A stretch of DNA of 64,000 nt from NCBI GenBank assembly GCA_016190375.1, contig JACPQR010000226.1, positions 1 through 64,000 of the forward strand, given 5' to 3'. Of the stretch, positions 18,010 through 25,319 are shown piece by piece. Positions within the stretch are counted from its first letter, which is position 1. Every line of letters begins with the position of its first letter. The notes beneath the pieces are model-generated. The model ran no database searches. It was given only the letters and a program-made list of their open reading frames with translations, and was not told the origin of the DNA. Made by a program: the position numbers and the translations under genes. Source of the DNA: Deltaproteobacteria bacterium. GTDB lineage: Bacteria > Myxococcota_A > Polyangia > JACPQR01.

Positions 18010-18536
18010 GGATCAACTTCGTCCCTGCAGAGCTCCGCCGACTCGACCTCTTGCGCTCCGACGTCCTCGCGCTCTCTCTGTTCGAGGACGAACGGCCGCT
18101 CCGCGGAGCAGCGGGGCTCGTGGACTGGCGGCTGTGCGGCAGGCTATCGAGGCTCCTCGAGACGGGCCGGCTGCGGGGCTCGGCCCCCGAGATCACGCTC
18201 GTGCCGCCTCGTCCCAGGCTCCCGTTCGACAAGCTCCTCCTGGTCGGCCTCGGCCGGTCGGCAGATTTCTCGGCGGCGACGTTCGCCGCGGCGATGGAGC
18301 AGACCTTCGAGGCCCTCCGCTCGATGCGCACCCACTCGTCGGTGATGTCGCTGCCGGGGCGGGCCACCGGCAGGATCCCGCCCGAGCAAGCGATCCAGCT
18401 CTTCGTCGAGATCGCCGCCGCGCACGATCACCAGGATGAGGTGACCCTCATCGAGGACCTCGAAAGCCAGAAGCTGCTCGCCCCGCTGGTGGACCAGCAC
18501 CGCAAGCGGGGGGACACGCACCCGGCTCGCAGCTAG
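18006..18536 (+). CDS. Orphan leucyl-aminopeptidase N-terminal (M17_N, macro-like) domain protein
   Basis: The 176-residue product matches only the N-terminal domain of M17 leucyl aminopeptidases. It shows L-A-L-S-L-F-E-D-E-R-P-L-R-G (about 22-35), G-R-L-S-R-L-L-E-T-G and the K-L-L-L-V-G-L-G strand. The metal-binding catalytic domain is absent, so it cannot be a peptidase. In M17 enzymes this macro-like domain aids hexamer assembly and, in PepA, DNA binding. The GTG start overlaps the gmk stop codon. The last 15 codons fall inside a 54-bp tandem duplication, so the native C-terminus may differ. Confidence 0.78.
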   Translation: MRINFVPAELRRLDLLRSDVLALSLFEDERPLRGAAGLVDWRLCGRLSRLLETGRLRGSAPEITLVPPRPRLPFDKLLLVGLGRSADFSAATFAAAMEQTFEALRSMRTHSSVMSLPGRATGRIPPEQAIQLFVEIAAAHDHQDEVTLIEDLESQKLLAPLVDQHRKRGDTHPARS

Positions 18537-18597
18537 CGAGAATTGGACCAGCACCGCAAGCGGGGGGACACGCACCCGGCTCGCAGCTAGCGAGAAT
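18490..18597 (+). repeat. Perfect 54-bp tandem duplication
   Basis: Bases 18490-18543 are repeated exactly at 18544-18597. Each copy contains GGGGGGACACGCACCCGG and ends TAGCGAGAAT. The first copy supplies the last codons and stop of the M17_N gene. Confidence 0.95.
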
Positions 18598-18615
18598 CGC
18601 TCGTCTTCCAAGGAC

Positions 18616-18666
18616 AACCGCGCGAACACGAATCGTGCCATTGGCACGGAAAGTGTTCGCGCGGTT
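18616..18666. terminator. Strong nested stem-loop between convergent genes
   Basis: AACCGCGCGAACAC (18616-18629) pairs perfectly with GTGTTCGCGCGGTT (18653-18666). The loop contains a second perfect stem, CGTGCCA-T-TGGCACG (18634-18648). It lies between the ends of the M17_N gene and nusB and could serve as a bidirectional terminator. The nested form and the flanking repeats also fit a REP/BIME-type element. There is no T-run. Confidence 0.55.
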
Positions 18667-18693
18667 AGGCCCAAAACGTCCATGACATCAGCT

Positions 18694-18763
18694 ACTTGCG
18701 TCGCGGGTGCGTGTCCCCTGCGTGTCCCACTTGCGTGGCGGGTGCGTGTCCCCTGCGTGTCCC
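18694..18763 (-). repeat. Two 35-bp tandem units with the GGGACACGCACCC motif
   Basis: Units 18694-18728 and 18729-18763 differ at one base. Read on the minus strand each contains GGGACACGCAGGGGACACGCACCC split over its length. This is the same motif as in the 54-bp repeat at 18490 but inverted. The array abuts the nusB stop codon. Confidence 0.85.
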
Positions 18764-19174
18764 CTATTCCTTCTGTATTCCCGCTGCGATCCTGTCGAGG
18801 ATGCCGTTGACGAAGGCTGGCGAGTCCTCGGCGCCGTAGCGCTTGCCGAGCTCGATTGCCTCGTTGAGCGAGACCCTGCGTGGCACGTCGGGGACGTGGT
18901 AGAGCTCGTACGTCGCGAGCCGGAGGATGTTCCGGTCGACTCGCGCCATACGCTCGATCCGCCAGTTCTGGCTGGCGCTCTTGATGACCTCGTCGATTTC
19001 GGCGAGCTTCGAGGCGACGCCGCGAACGAGGATCGAGGTGAAGTCGGTCGACTCGCCTTCTTCCGCGAGGTTCTGCAGGTAGGCGGCTATTGCCTCCTCG
19101 GCGGTCTGTCCGGTCGCATCCATCGCGAACAGGATCTTGAGCGCGGCCTCGCGCGACTTCCTTCTGGAGCCCAT
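18764..19174 (-). CDS. nusB: Transcription antitermination factor NusB
   Basis: The 136-residue protein has the NusB hallmarks: the N-terminal S-R-R-K-S-R-E-A-A-L-K-I-L-F-A-M-D helix, a central acidic helix pair, and V-S-L-N-E-A-I-E-L-G-K-R-Y-G followed by F-V-N-G-I-L-D-R-I. NusB binds boxA RNA with S10 (NusE) during rRNA antitermination. It closes the riboflavin gene cluster, 4 bases after ribH, the usual place in this lineage. The GGGACACGCACCC array begins directly after its stop. Confidence 0.96.
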   Translation of the reverse strand: MGSRRKSREAALKILFAMDATGQTAEEAIAAYLQNLAEEGESTDFTSILVRGVASKLAEIDEVIKSASQNWRIERMARVDRNILRLATYELYHVPDVPRRVSLNEAIELGKRYGAEDSPAFVNGILDRIAAGIQKE

Positions 19175-19178
19175 GCGA

Positions 19179-19664
19179 TCACGCTGGCGGACGGAGCTTC
19201 GGGATGAGGCGGACCATCTCGATTGCGGCCAGCGCTGCGTCCTCTCCCTTGTTTCCCGCCTTCGTCCCCGCCCTCTCGATCGCCTGCTCGAGGGTGTCCG
19301 TCGTCAGGATGCCCATCACGATCGGGACGTCCGTCTCCAGGCAGACGGCCTGGACCGCTTTGATCGCCTCGGCGGCCACGTGCTCGAAGTGGGGCGTTCC
19401 GCCGCGGATCACGGCGCCCAGGCAGATGATCGCGTCGTACCCACCGGCTCGCGCGAGCCTCCTGGCGGCGAAGGCGATCTCGAGAGACCCCGGCACCCTG
19501 GCGATCGTGATGGAGTCGGCGGCCGCGCCGTGGCGCACGAGGGCGTCGACGGCGCCCTCGACGAGGCGGTCGACGATGAACGCGTTGAATCGACTCGCGA
19601 CGATCGCGAAGCGGCAGCCCTGCGCCGCCAGGTCGCCTTCTATGATGCGGGGCCCGTCCCTCAT
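19179..19664 (-). CDS. ribH: 6,7-dimethyl-8-ribityllumazine synthase
   Basis: The 161-residue enzyme condenses 5-amino-6-ribitylaminouracil with dihydroxybutanone phosphate. Conserved blocks are present: S-R-F-N-A-F-I (24-30), the P-G-S-L-E-I-A-F-A-A substrate loop, C-L-G-A-V-I-R-G-G-T-P-H-F-E-H with the catalytic His, and P-I-V-M-G-I-L-T-T-D-T. Family enzymes form icosahedral or pentameric shells. It sits between the ribBA-like gene and nusB in the same direction. Confidence 0.96.
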   Translation of the reverse strand: MRDGPRIIEGDLAAQGCRFAIVASRFNAFIVDRLVEGAVDALVRHGAAADSITIARVPGSLEIAFAARRLARAGGYDAIICLGAVIRGGTPHFEHVAAEAIKAVQAVCLETDVPIVMGILTTDTLEQAIERAGTKAGNKGEDAALAAIEMVRLIPKLRPPA

Positions 19665-19683
19665 GGCGGCGCAGACTATACCG

Positions 19684-20856
19684 CTATTTCGCCCTGAGCG
19701 GGCTCACCGCCTTGATGGGCAGGACGGCGTCGAGAGGGACGTGCTCGACGAGCTCGAGGCCGTGCCCTTCGAGGCCGACGATCTTGCGAGGGTTGTTGGT
19801 GAGGAGTCGGAACCGGCGGACCCCGAGGTCCGCGAGGACCTGGGCTCCGAGGCCGACCTCCCGAAGGACCGCCTCCGGCGAGGGCCGCTCCGCCGGGGCG
19901 AGCTCCGCCACGAGCCCCTCGCGCGGTGGCAGGTAGAGGAGCACGCCGGCGCCCGCGGCGTCGATGGCGCGCAGGGCCTCGAGGACCGTGATTGCCCGGG
20001 CCGAGCGCCGCTGGCCCAGCACGTCCTGAACGACGGACCCCGTGTGGGCGCGGACCAGCACCGCCGCGTCCGGATCGATCTCGCCGACGACGATTGCCAG
20101 GAACGACGGCCCAGCGAGGCGCACGTCGACCGGGTGGTAGTCCGTCTCGTAGGCGTAGGCCTTGGCGGGTCGACCGGCTGGCGGCACGGTGATCGCCGAC
20201 TCCGCGATGCGGTGCACGAGGCGCTCTCGCATGAGGCGGTACTGGATGAGGTCTGCGATCGTCACGATGCAGAGGTCGTGGCGGGCCGCGAACTTCTCCA
20301 GGTCGGGCATCCGCGCCATCGTTCCGTCGTCGTTCATGATCTCGCAGATGACCCCGGCCGGAGTCAGCCCCGCGAGGCGCGCGAGGTCGACCGAGCCCTC
20401 GGTCTGGCCGGTTCGCTGCAGGACGCCGCCGCGCCGGGCGATGAGCGGGAAAACGTGCCCGGGCCGGACGAGGTCCTCGGCTCGCGCATCGGCGGCGACG
20501 GCCGTTCGTACCGTCGTCGCACGATCGCGGGCGCTGATCCCCGTCGTGACGCCACGCCTGGCCTCGATCGACACCGTGAACGCGGTCCCGAGGGTCGCCT
20601 GATTGTCACGGACCATCATGGGCAGGTCCAGGCGGGCCGCCCGCTCCTCGGTCAGCGTCAGACAGATGAGGCCGCGCGCCTCTCGCGCCATGAAGTTGAT
20701 GGCCTCGGGCGTCACGAGGCTCGCGGCCATCACGAGGTCACCCTCGTTCTCGCGTTCCTCGTCGTCGACGAGGATCACCATGCGGCCGCTCCGGACCTCC
20801 TCGATCGCGCGTTCGACGCGCTGGATGATGAGGCTCGCGTGCTTCTTCGAGGTCAC
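19684..20856 (-). CDS. ribB: DHBP synthase with degenerate GTP cyclohydrolase II domain (RibBA-like)
   Basis: The GTG at 20856 overlaps the ribE stop and gives 390 residues. Residues 1-205 form an apparently intact 3,4-dihydroxy-2-butanone-4-phosphate synthase: D-D-E-E-R-E-N-E-G-D, G-L-I-C-L-T-L, the R-T-G-Q-T-E-G-S-V-D-L-A-R-L-A-G block and E-I-M-N-D-D-G-T. The C-terminal half is GTP-cyclohydrolase-II-like, but the three zinc Cys are all lost. Where the family has H-S-E-C...R-C-D-C-G, this protein has H-T-G-S...R-S-A-R. The R-G-x-G-L arginine region is also altered. It should make only the butanone product. RibBX-type proteins with a dead second domain are known elsewhere. Confidence 0.9.
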   Translation of the reverse strand: MTSKKHASLIIQRVERAIEEVRSGRMVILVDDEERENEGDLVMAASLVTPEAINFMAREARGLICLTLTEERAARLDLPMMVRDNQATLGTAFTVSIEARRGVTTGISARDRATTVRTAVAADARAEDLVRPGHVFPLIARRGGVLQRTGQTEGSVDLARLAGLTPAGVICEIMNDDGTMARMPDLEKFAARHDLCIVTIADLIQYRLMRERLVHRIAESAITVPPAGRPAKAYAYETDYHPVDVRLAGPSFLAIVVGEIDPDAAVLVRAHTGSVVQDVLGQRRSARAITVLEALRAIDAAGAGVLLYLPPREGLVAELAPAERPSPEAVLREVGLGAQVLADLGVRRFRLLTNNPRKIVGLEGHGLELVEHVPLDAVLPIKAVSPLRAK

Positions 20857-21494
20857 TCGTATCCTCCACGCTCCAGGAGCTCCATGGTCACGCCGCTCTG
20901 GACGCCCGGCCGGAGCTCGAGCGATCTCAGCACGTAGCGGGCGACGACGTCGACCTCCAGGTTGACCTGGTCCCCGGGATGCTTGCCCCCGAGCGTCGTC
21001 ACCATCTGGGTGTGGGGGATCAGGACGACGTCGAAGTGGGCCGGACCGACGCCGTTGACCGTGAGGCTGATTCCGTCGACCGCCACCGATCCCTTTCGGG
21101 CGAAGAAGACCGCGAGCTCGGAAGGGAAACCGAACGTCAAGCGGACGGCGTCGTCGCCGACGGGCTCGCTCGCCTTGATCTTCCCGACACCATCGACGTG
21201 ACCGGTGACGATGTGACCGCCGAGCCTGTCGGAGAGCGAGAGCGCGCGCTCGAGATTCACGCCCGAGCCGACCGCGAGCCGCCCGAGCGTCGTGCGTTCG
21301 AGCGTCTCCACCGTCGCCTGCGTGCGAAAGGAACGCCCCGCGATGCCGATGACGGTCAGGCAGACACCCTCGACGGCGACGCTCTCGCCGATCGAAAGCC
21401 CGTCGAATGGCGTCTCGATCGCGATCTCGGCGCCGCTCTCGCCGCGTCGGAGCGACCGGATCCGTCCGATTGCCTGCACGAGCCCGGTGAACAT
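20853..21494 (-). CDS. ribE: Riboflavin synthase, alpha subunit
   Basis: The 213-residue protein starts MFTGLVQAIG, the invariant N-terminus of the trimeric riboflavin synthase. Two lumazine-binding repeats follow (about 1-95 and 96-195), each with a G-E-S-V-A-V-E-G-V-C-L-T-V or G-S-V-A-V-D-G-I-S-L-T-V block. The R-L-G-G-H-I-V-T-G-H-V-D-G linker is conserved. It dismutates two ribityllumazines to riboflavin. It normally follows ribD directly, but here about 2.2 kb of opposite-strand genes intervene. It must therefore have its own promoter in 21495-21957; no FMN riboswitch was recognised there. Confidence 0.96.
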   Translation of the reverse strand: MFTGLVQAIGRIRSLRRGESGAEIAIETPFDGLSIGESVAVEGVCLTVIGIAGRSFRTQATVETLERTTLGRLAVGSGVNLERALSLSDRLGGHIVTGHVDGVGKIKASEPVGDDAVRLTFGFPSELAVFFARKGSVAVDGISLTVNGVGPAHFDVVLIPHTQMVTTLGGKHPGDQVNLEVDVVARYVLRSLELRPGVQSGVTMELLERGGYE

Positions 21495-21572
21495 GGTCTG
21501 AGTCTTTCGCGGGCACCATACCGCCCCGTCTGTGCCCTCGCAACCACGGGCTTGGCCCTTTCCGGATCGGAG

Positions 21573-21783
21573 CAACAGGAAGGCGGGAAGGCGGGAAGAC
21601 CTTTCTCTGTCGGGAGAAGGCAGATGCCATGGGGCGAGATCGGCTTCGAGGCCCTCCATGGGCTCGACGCGAGGGGCTCGATTCGAGCACCTTGAACGGC
21701 CGGCACGTGACTGGCGTTCGACGCTCGCCTCGATCACTGGTTCCGTTCGAGCCTGTCCTTCCCGCCTTCCCGTCTTCCTGTTG
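21573..21783. mobile_element. MITE-like element bounded by ~28-bp inverted repeats
   Basis: The left arm 21573-21600 (CAACAGGAAGGCGGGAAGGC, then GGGAAGAC) is the near-perfect reverse complement of the right arm 21755-21783. Only one substitution and one single-base indel separate them. The 154 bases between have no recognisable gene. A run of seven Ts follows the right arm. The size and terminal inverted repeats fit a non-autonomous miniature element, but no target-site duplication was identified. It lies in the block separating ribE from ribD. Confidence 0.5.
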
Positions 21784-21858
21784 TTTTTTTCGGCTCCGTG
21801 GGCTGCCGTCGTGAGCCGGCAAAGGCGCGCACGGGGGTGCGACGCAGCCGCCGCAGAG

Positions 21859-21898
21859 GCGGGGGGGCCCGCGGGGGGGGGCGAAGCAGCACCCGCGC
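21859..21898. repeat. GC-rich fold-back element, copy 2
   Basis: The core GCGGGGGGGCCCGCGGGGGG, then GCGAAGC and CACCCGCGC, matches the element at 9373-9415 over almost its whole length. One extra G and a changed inner arm (AGCAGC in place of AGCCCC) separate them. It lies 60 bases before the lipoprotein gene at 21958. Confidence 0.6.
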
Positions 21899-21957
21899 TC
21901 AATGACAGCAGCCGTGCATGGAGTGCCCCGGGCGCTGTATCCTTCCTCCCCGTGGGG

Positions 21958-22689
21958 ATGCTGCGGCGGATCCTGGCGTTGATGGCGGTGGCGGCTGGCT
22001 GCTCGGAGGCCGGCGGCGGCGACCCGCGGGGCGGCGATGCGGGTGCCGGCGACGGTGACGGAGGGTGGGGCTCGGCCGAAGGATGCGCAGAGCCTGACCG
22101 CTACTGCCCCCAGGAGCACCCGCAGCCCGGCGGCCCCTGCGAGGGATCGCTGGAGTGCCGGTACACCGGCGAGGAGCCGGACACGAGCTGGACGTATCGG
22201 TGCGTCGAGGACGCGTGGGAGCCGACCTACGAATGCCCGACGGACGGATGCTGGGCCCCGCCGCCACTCGCCGAGTTCTGCCTCGATCCCTTCGACGGCG
22301 AGATCGAAGGTGGCACGCTCGAGATCGGTCCCGAGTCGGTGACCGAGCCGTTCCGTCCTTTCTCGGAGGAGGAGGCCGTCGAGCTGGTCGTGGGACCGCA
22401 GGGCAGCGCGATGATCCCCTATCGTGTCCACATCGGCGGCGCCGGGTCGCTCGAGTGCGTGGCCCTGTCGTCGACCCTGTCCGTGGCGGACCGCAGAGGC
22501 GACACCGCGACCAACCGGCTGCGGATGCACTGCGGGGTATCGCTGACCGTCTTCGGCGTGTTCCCGTTCGATCAGATGCTCTGCGATGAGGGCGAGCCGA
22601 TCGTGACGCGCCTGCACGTGACGGCCGAGGGAATCGGCGAGACCGAGGCGACCGTACGCTTCGACGCGCCGGGCTGCCCGAACGAATGA
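21958..22689 (+). CDS. Cys-rich lipoprotein, unknown function
   Basis: MLRRILALMAVAAGC is a clear lipoprotein signal peptide with Cys15, and a Gly/Asp linker follows. A GTG at 21952 is an alternative start. The 243-residue product has about ten further Cys residues, including a segment C-R-Y-T-G-E-E...Y-R-C-V-E-D-A-W that resembles short Cys/Trp-containing modules of myxobacterial surface proteins. No family is recognised. Its stop overlaps the ATG of the next gene, so the two are expressed together. Both lie on the plus strand inside an otherwise minus-strand riboflavin cluster. Confidence 0.72.
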   Translation: MLRRILALMAVAAGCSEAGGGDPRGGDAGAGDGDGGWGSAEGCAEPDRYCPQEHPQPGGPCEGSLECRYTGEEPDTSWTYRCVEDAWEPTYECPTDGCWAPPPLAEFCLDPFDGEIEGGTLEIGPESVTEPFRPFSEEEAVELVVGPQGSAMIPYRVHIGGAGSLECVALSSTLSVADRRGDTATNRLRMHCGVSLTVFGVFPFDQMLCDEGEPIVTRLHVTAEGIGETEATVRFDAPGCPNE

Positions 22690-23765
22690 GCTCGGCGAGG
22701 TACGGGTGTCTTCGCCTCCTACTGCTCTTCGCTTGCGGTCCGGCGGCTCCTCCCGCCGCGACCCGATCGACGGGGAGCACCACCCCCATCGCGCGTCCGG
22801 TAGCGACGGCGCCGCGCCCTCGAACGCCGACCGAAGCGACCGGGCAGCCGATGGTCTCCGATCCGCCCCCGCTCGCCGCGGCCGATCCGCCCGCCCATTC
22901 ACCCTCGCTCGGCCTCGCCGAGGCGATCTCGACCCTGTTCCCCGAGGGGCTGCCGGCCACGGTCGCCTCGGCCTGCCCCGGAGGCCCCGCCGACGAGAGG
23001 GCGAGATGCCTGGTGCGGGCGCGGTTCGAGGGGTCGCCCGGCGATGCGGATCGGGCCCTCGGCATGCTGGAGCGGGGCGGCCACGTGGCCGGCGTCGAGC
23101 GCGAGTGGGTCATGGAAGGCGGCTTCCGGGGAACGATCCAGATCGTCCCGGAGCTTCCCGTCGCCCGCCACGCGCGGCACCTCGAGTGGGTCGCGGCCGC
23201 CATGGACGACTTCTCCGAGTTCTTCGAGGGCCTCGCGGCCCGCGCGCCCCGTCCCCTCTCCTATCGGTGGCGCGCCCTCGCCTTTCGCTTCTTCCGGTCG
23301 GTGGGAAGGACCACTCCTTCCGCCTACGCGAGCGACTGGACGGTGGCTTACAACGTTTCCGGCTCGCTCCACCGCTCGGCCGACAAGGTGCGCGAGACGC
23401 TCTTCCACGAGCTGTTTCACCTGAACGATCAGGCCCACGGCGACTGGACGAGGTCGAACCTGGCCCGGCCGTTCGACGAGATCGTGGCGCGGTGCGGGAC
23501 GAACCGCGCTTGCCTCGCGCCGTGGGCTCCGAGCCAGACGACGGTCCGCGGCGGGACCTACTACGCGTTCCAGCCCGACAACGGCGAGGGCTTCCACGAG
23601 TACGGCGCCGAGCTCGCCCTGCGCTACTACCGGGAGCAGCGGACGGCCCTGAACGGGCGCCGTGTCGCAGGGCCGTTCAAGTGCGGGCCGGATCCGAACC
23701 GCCGCGTCTGGTCGCTCCTCGCCCAGGAGTTCTTCGGCGGTGCGGACCTGGTCCCGGACTGTTGA
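22686..23765 (+). CDS. Lipoprotein with HExxH zinc-metallopeptidase motif
   Basis: The ATG overlaps the preceding stop (ATGA). A signal peptide ends LLLLFAC at Cys17 and a Pro/Thr/Ala-rich linker extends to about residue 75. The mature domain contains H241-E-L-F-H245 in a T-L-F-H-E-L-F-H-L-N-D context, with H-E-Y-G-A-E (304-309) downstream as a possible third ligand. This points to a zinc-dependent peptidase anchored to the envelope; the family and substrate are not identified. The 3' end overlaps the tail of convergent ribD by 89 bases, which suggests this gene arrived by insertion. Confidence 0.75.
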   Translation: MSSARYGCLRLLLLFACGPAAPPAATRSTGSTTPIARPVATAPRPRTPTEATGQPMVSDPPPLAAADPPAHSPSLGLAEAISTLFPEGLPATVASACPGGPADERARCLVRARFEGSPGDADRALGMLERGGHVAGVEREWVMEGGFRGTIQIVPELPVARHARHLEWVAAAMDDFSEFFEGLAARAPRPLSYRWRALAFRFFRSVGRTTPSAYASDWTVAYNVSGSLHRSADKVRETLFHELFHLNDQAHGDWTRSNLARPFDEIVARCGTNRACLAPWAPSQTTVRGGTYYAFQPDNGEGFHEYGAELALRYYREQRTALNGRRVAGPFKCGPDPNRRVWSLLAQEFFGGADLVPDC

Positions 23766-24840
23766 ACCTCCCGGCCACCATGAGGTCGTCGCCGAGCCGC
23801 CTGATGCGGACACCGGCTAGTCGATGCGCGTCGGCCAGGCGGGCGACGCCGCGTCCCGCGACGGCGGCAACCGCGTCGGCGCCGCCCACGATCCTCGGCG
23901 AGACGAAGACGACCACGCGGTCCACCAGGCCCGCGTCGAGCATCGACCCCGCGATCTCGCCTCCTCCCTCGACCAGCACCGAGAGGACGCCCGACAGCGC
24001 GAGCTTCGAGAGAGCCAGGCGCAGGTCGACCCGGCCCGAGCGGCCGGGGCATCGAATCAGCCGCATGCCCGCGGCCTCGAGCCTCTTCACCCTCGTGGAA
24101 GGAGCGCTGGAATACGCGATCGTCGCCCCGCCCCTGAGGACCGCCGCATCGAGCGGCGTCCTCAGGCGCGAGTCGACGACGACCCTGACGGGGCTCGGGC
24201 CGCTGACGAGCCGCGTGGTCAGCGCCGGATCGTCCGCGAGCACGGTGCCCACGCCGACGAGGATGGCGTCGTGCGCCGCGCGGAGCCGGTGGGCCTCGCG
24301 GCGAGCCTCGGGACCGGTGATCCAGCGCGCGTCGCCGGTCCGGGTCGCGATCCGTCCGTCGAGCGTCTCGGCGAGCTTGAGCGTCACCAGCGGGAGACGA
24401 TCGCGAACGGCCTTCGTGAAGTCCTCGACGAGCTCGGCGGCTTCGGCCTCGCAGACCGACTCGACGACCTCGATGCCGGCCTTGCGCAGGTGTGTCGCGC
24501 CACCCCCTCGAACGTTGGGGTTCGGATCCCTGCAGCCGATCACGACACGCTCGACGCCGGCCGCCACGATCGCGTCCGTGCAGGGCGCCGTGAGGCCCCA
24601 GTGGTTGCACGGCTCGAGCGTGACGTACAGGTCCGCTCCTCGCGCCGCGCCGCCGGCGCGCTCGAGCGCGACCACCTCGGCGTGGTCCTCGCCGGCTCGC
24701 CGGTGCGCCCCGACCGCGATGACCTCGCCCCGCTTCGCCACGACCGCCCCGACTCGGGGGTTCGGGCTGGGGCGGTGTCGTCGCGCGGCGGCGAGCGCGA
24801 CTCGCATCAAGCGTGGGTCGATCTGTCCGAGCCGTTTCAT
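23677..24840 (-). CDS. ribD: Bifunctional diaminohydroxyphosphoribosylaminopyrimidine deaminase / uracil reductase
   Basis: The deaminase domain (1-145) has zinc ligands His53-Ala-Glu55, Cys78 (E-P-C-N-H) and Cys87. The reductase domain follows from about 147 (L-P-L-V-T-L-K-L-A-E-T-L-D-G-R-I-A) and includes V-L-V-E-G-G-G and an L-V-D-R-V-V-V-F-V-S-P segment. It catalyses the second and third steps of riboflavin synthesis. The natural end should be near D-D-L-M-V-A-G-R-F. The frame instead continues 28 Pro/Arg/Gly-rich residues into the convergent metallopeptidase gene, so the native stop was probably lost. Its ATG overlaps the nrdR stop codon. Confidence 0.93.
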   Translation of the reverse strand: MKRLGQIDPRLMRVALAAARRHRPSPNPRVGAVVAKRGEVIAVGAHRRAGEDHAEVVALERAGGAARGADLYVTLEPCNHWGLTAPCTDAIVAAGVERVVIGCRDPNPNVRGGGATHLRKAGIEVVESVCEAEAAELVEDFTKAVRDRLPLVTLKLAETLDGRIATRTGDARWITGPEARREAHRLRAAHDAILVGVGTVLADDPALTTRLVSGPSPVRVVVDSRLRTPLDAAVLRGGATIAYSSAPSTRVKRLEAAGMRLIRCPGRSGRVDLRLALSKLALSGVLSVLVEGGGEIAGSMLDAGLVDRVVVFVSPRIVGGADAVAAVAGRGVARLADAHRLAGVRIRRLGDDLMVAGRFNSPGPGPHRRRTPGRGATRRGGSDPART

Positions 24841-25313
24841 TCCGGCTCGTGGCGGTCGGACTTCGTCCTCTGCAGGTCCTGCAGCTCGTCGATGAACTCG
24901 CGGACGTCCCGGAACTGGCGATACACGCTGGCGAAGCGGACGTAGGCGACGTCGTCGATCCAGCGCAGCCGGTCCATCACCTTCTCGCCGATGGCGGTGG
25001 ACCCCACCTCACGGTCGCCTCCGTCCGCGAGGTCGCGCTCTATCTCGGCCGCGATCGACTCGATCGCCTCCGCCGAGACGGGCCGCTTCTCGCAGGCCTT
25101 CTTCAGCCCGAGGATGATCTTGGCGCGGTCGAACTCCTCCCGCCTCCCGTCCTTCTTCACGACCACCGGGAGCGACTCCTCGACGTACTCCCGGGTCGTG
25201 AAGCGCCTCCCGCAGCTCGGGCACTCCCGCCGGCGCCGCGTCACGGCGCCGTCCTTCGACAGCCGACTGTCGATGACCTTGCTGTCCGGGTGGCTGCAGG
25301 TCGGGCACTTCAC
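24837..25313 (-). CDS. nrdR: Transcriptional repressor NrdR
   Basis: The 158-residue protein has the NrdR zinc ribbon (C3-P-T-C6 and C31-P-S-C34) with the S-R-R-x-R-E-C pattern. An ATP-cone domain follows, beginning V-V-V-K-K-D-G-R-R-E-E-F-D-R. NrdR senses ATP/dATP and represses ribonucleotide reductase genes through NrdR boxes. The conserved order nrdR-ribD is kept, with a 4-base overlap. No ribonucleotide reductase gene is in the window. Confidence 0.97.
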   Translation of the reverse strand: MKCPTCSHPDSKVIDSRLSKDGAVTRRRRECPSCGRRFTTREYVEESLPVVVKKDGRREEFDRAKIILGLKKACEKRPVSAEAIESIAAEIERDLADGGDREVGSTAIGEKVMDRLRWIDDVAYVRFASVYRQFRDVREFIDELQDLQRTKSDRHEPE

Positions 25314-25319
25314 AAGGCC

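Noticed and set aside
18490..18763. CRISPR array
   Set aside because: The repeats are contiguous tandem units without unique spacers of constant length, and no cas gene is present.
21495..21957. FMN riboswitch upstream of ribE
   Set aside because: The conserved RFN segments were not found. The stretch holds the inverted-repeat element and the GC-rich element instead.
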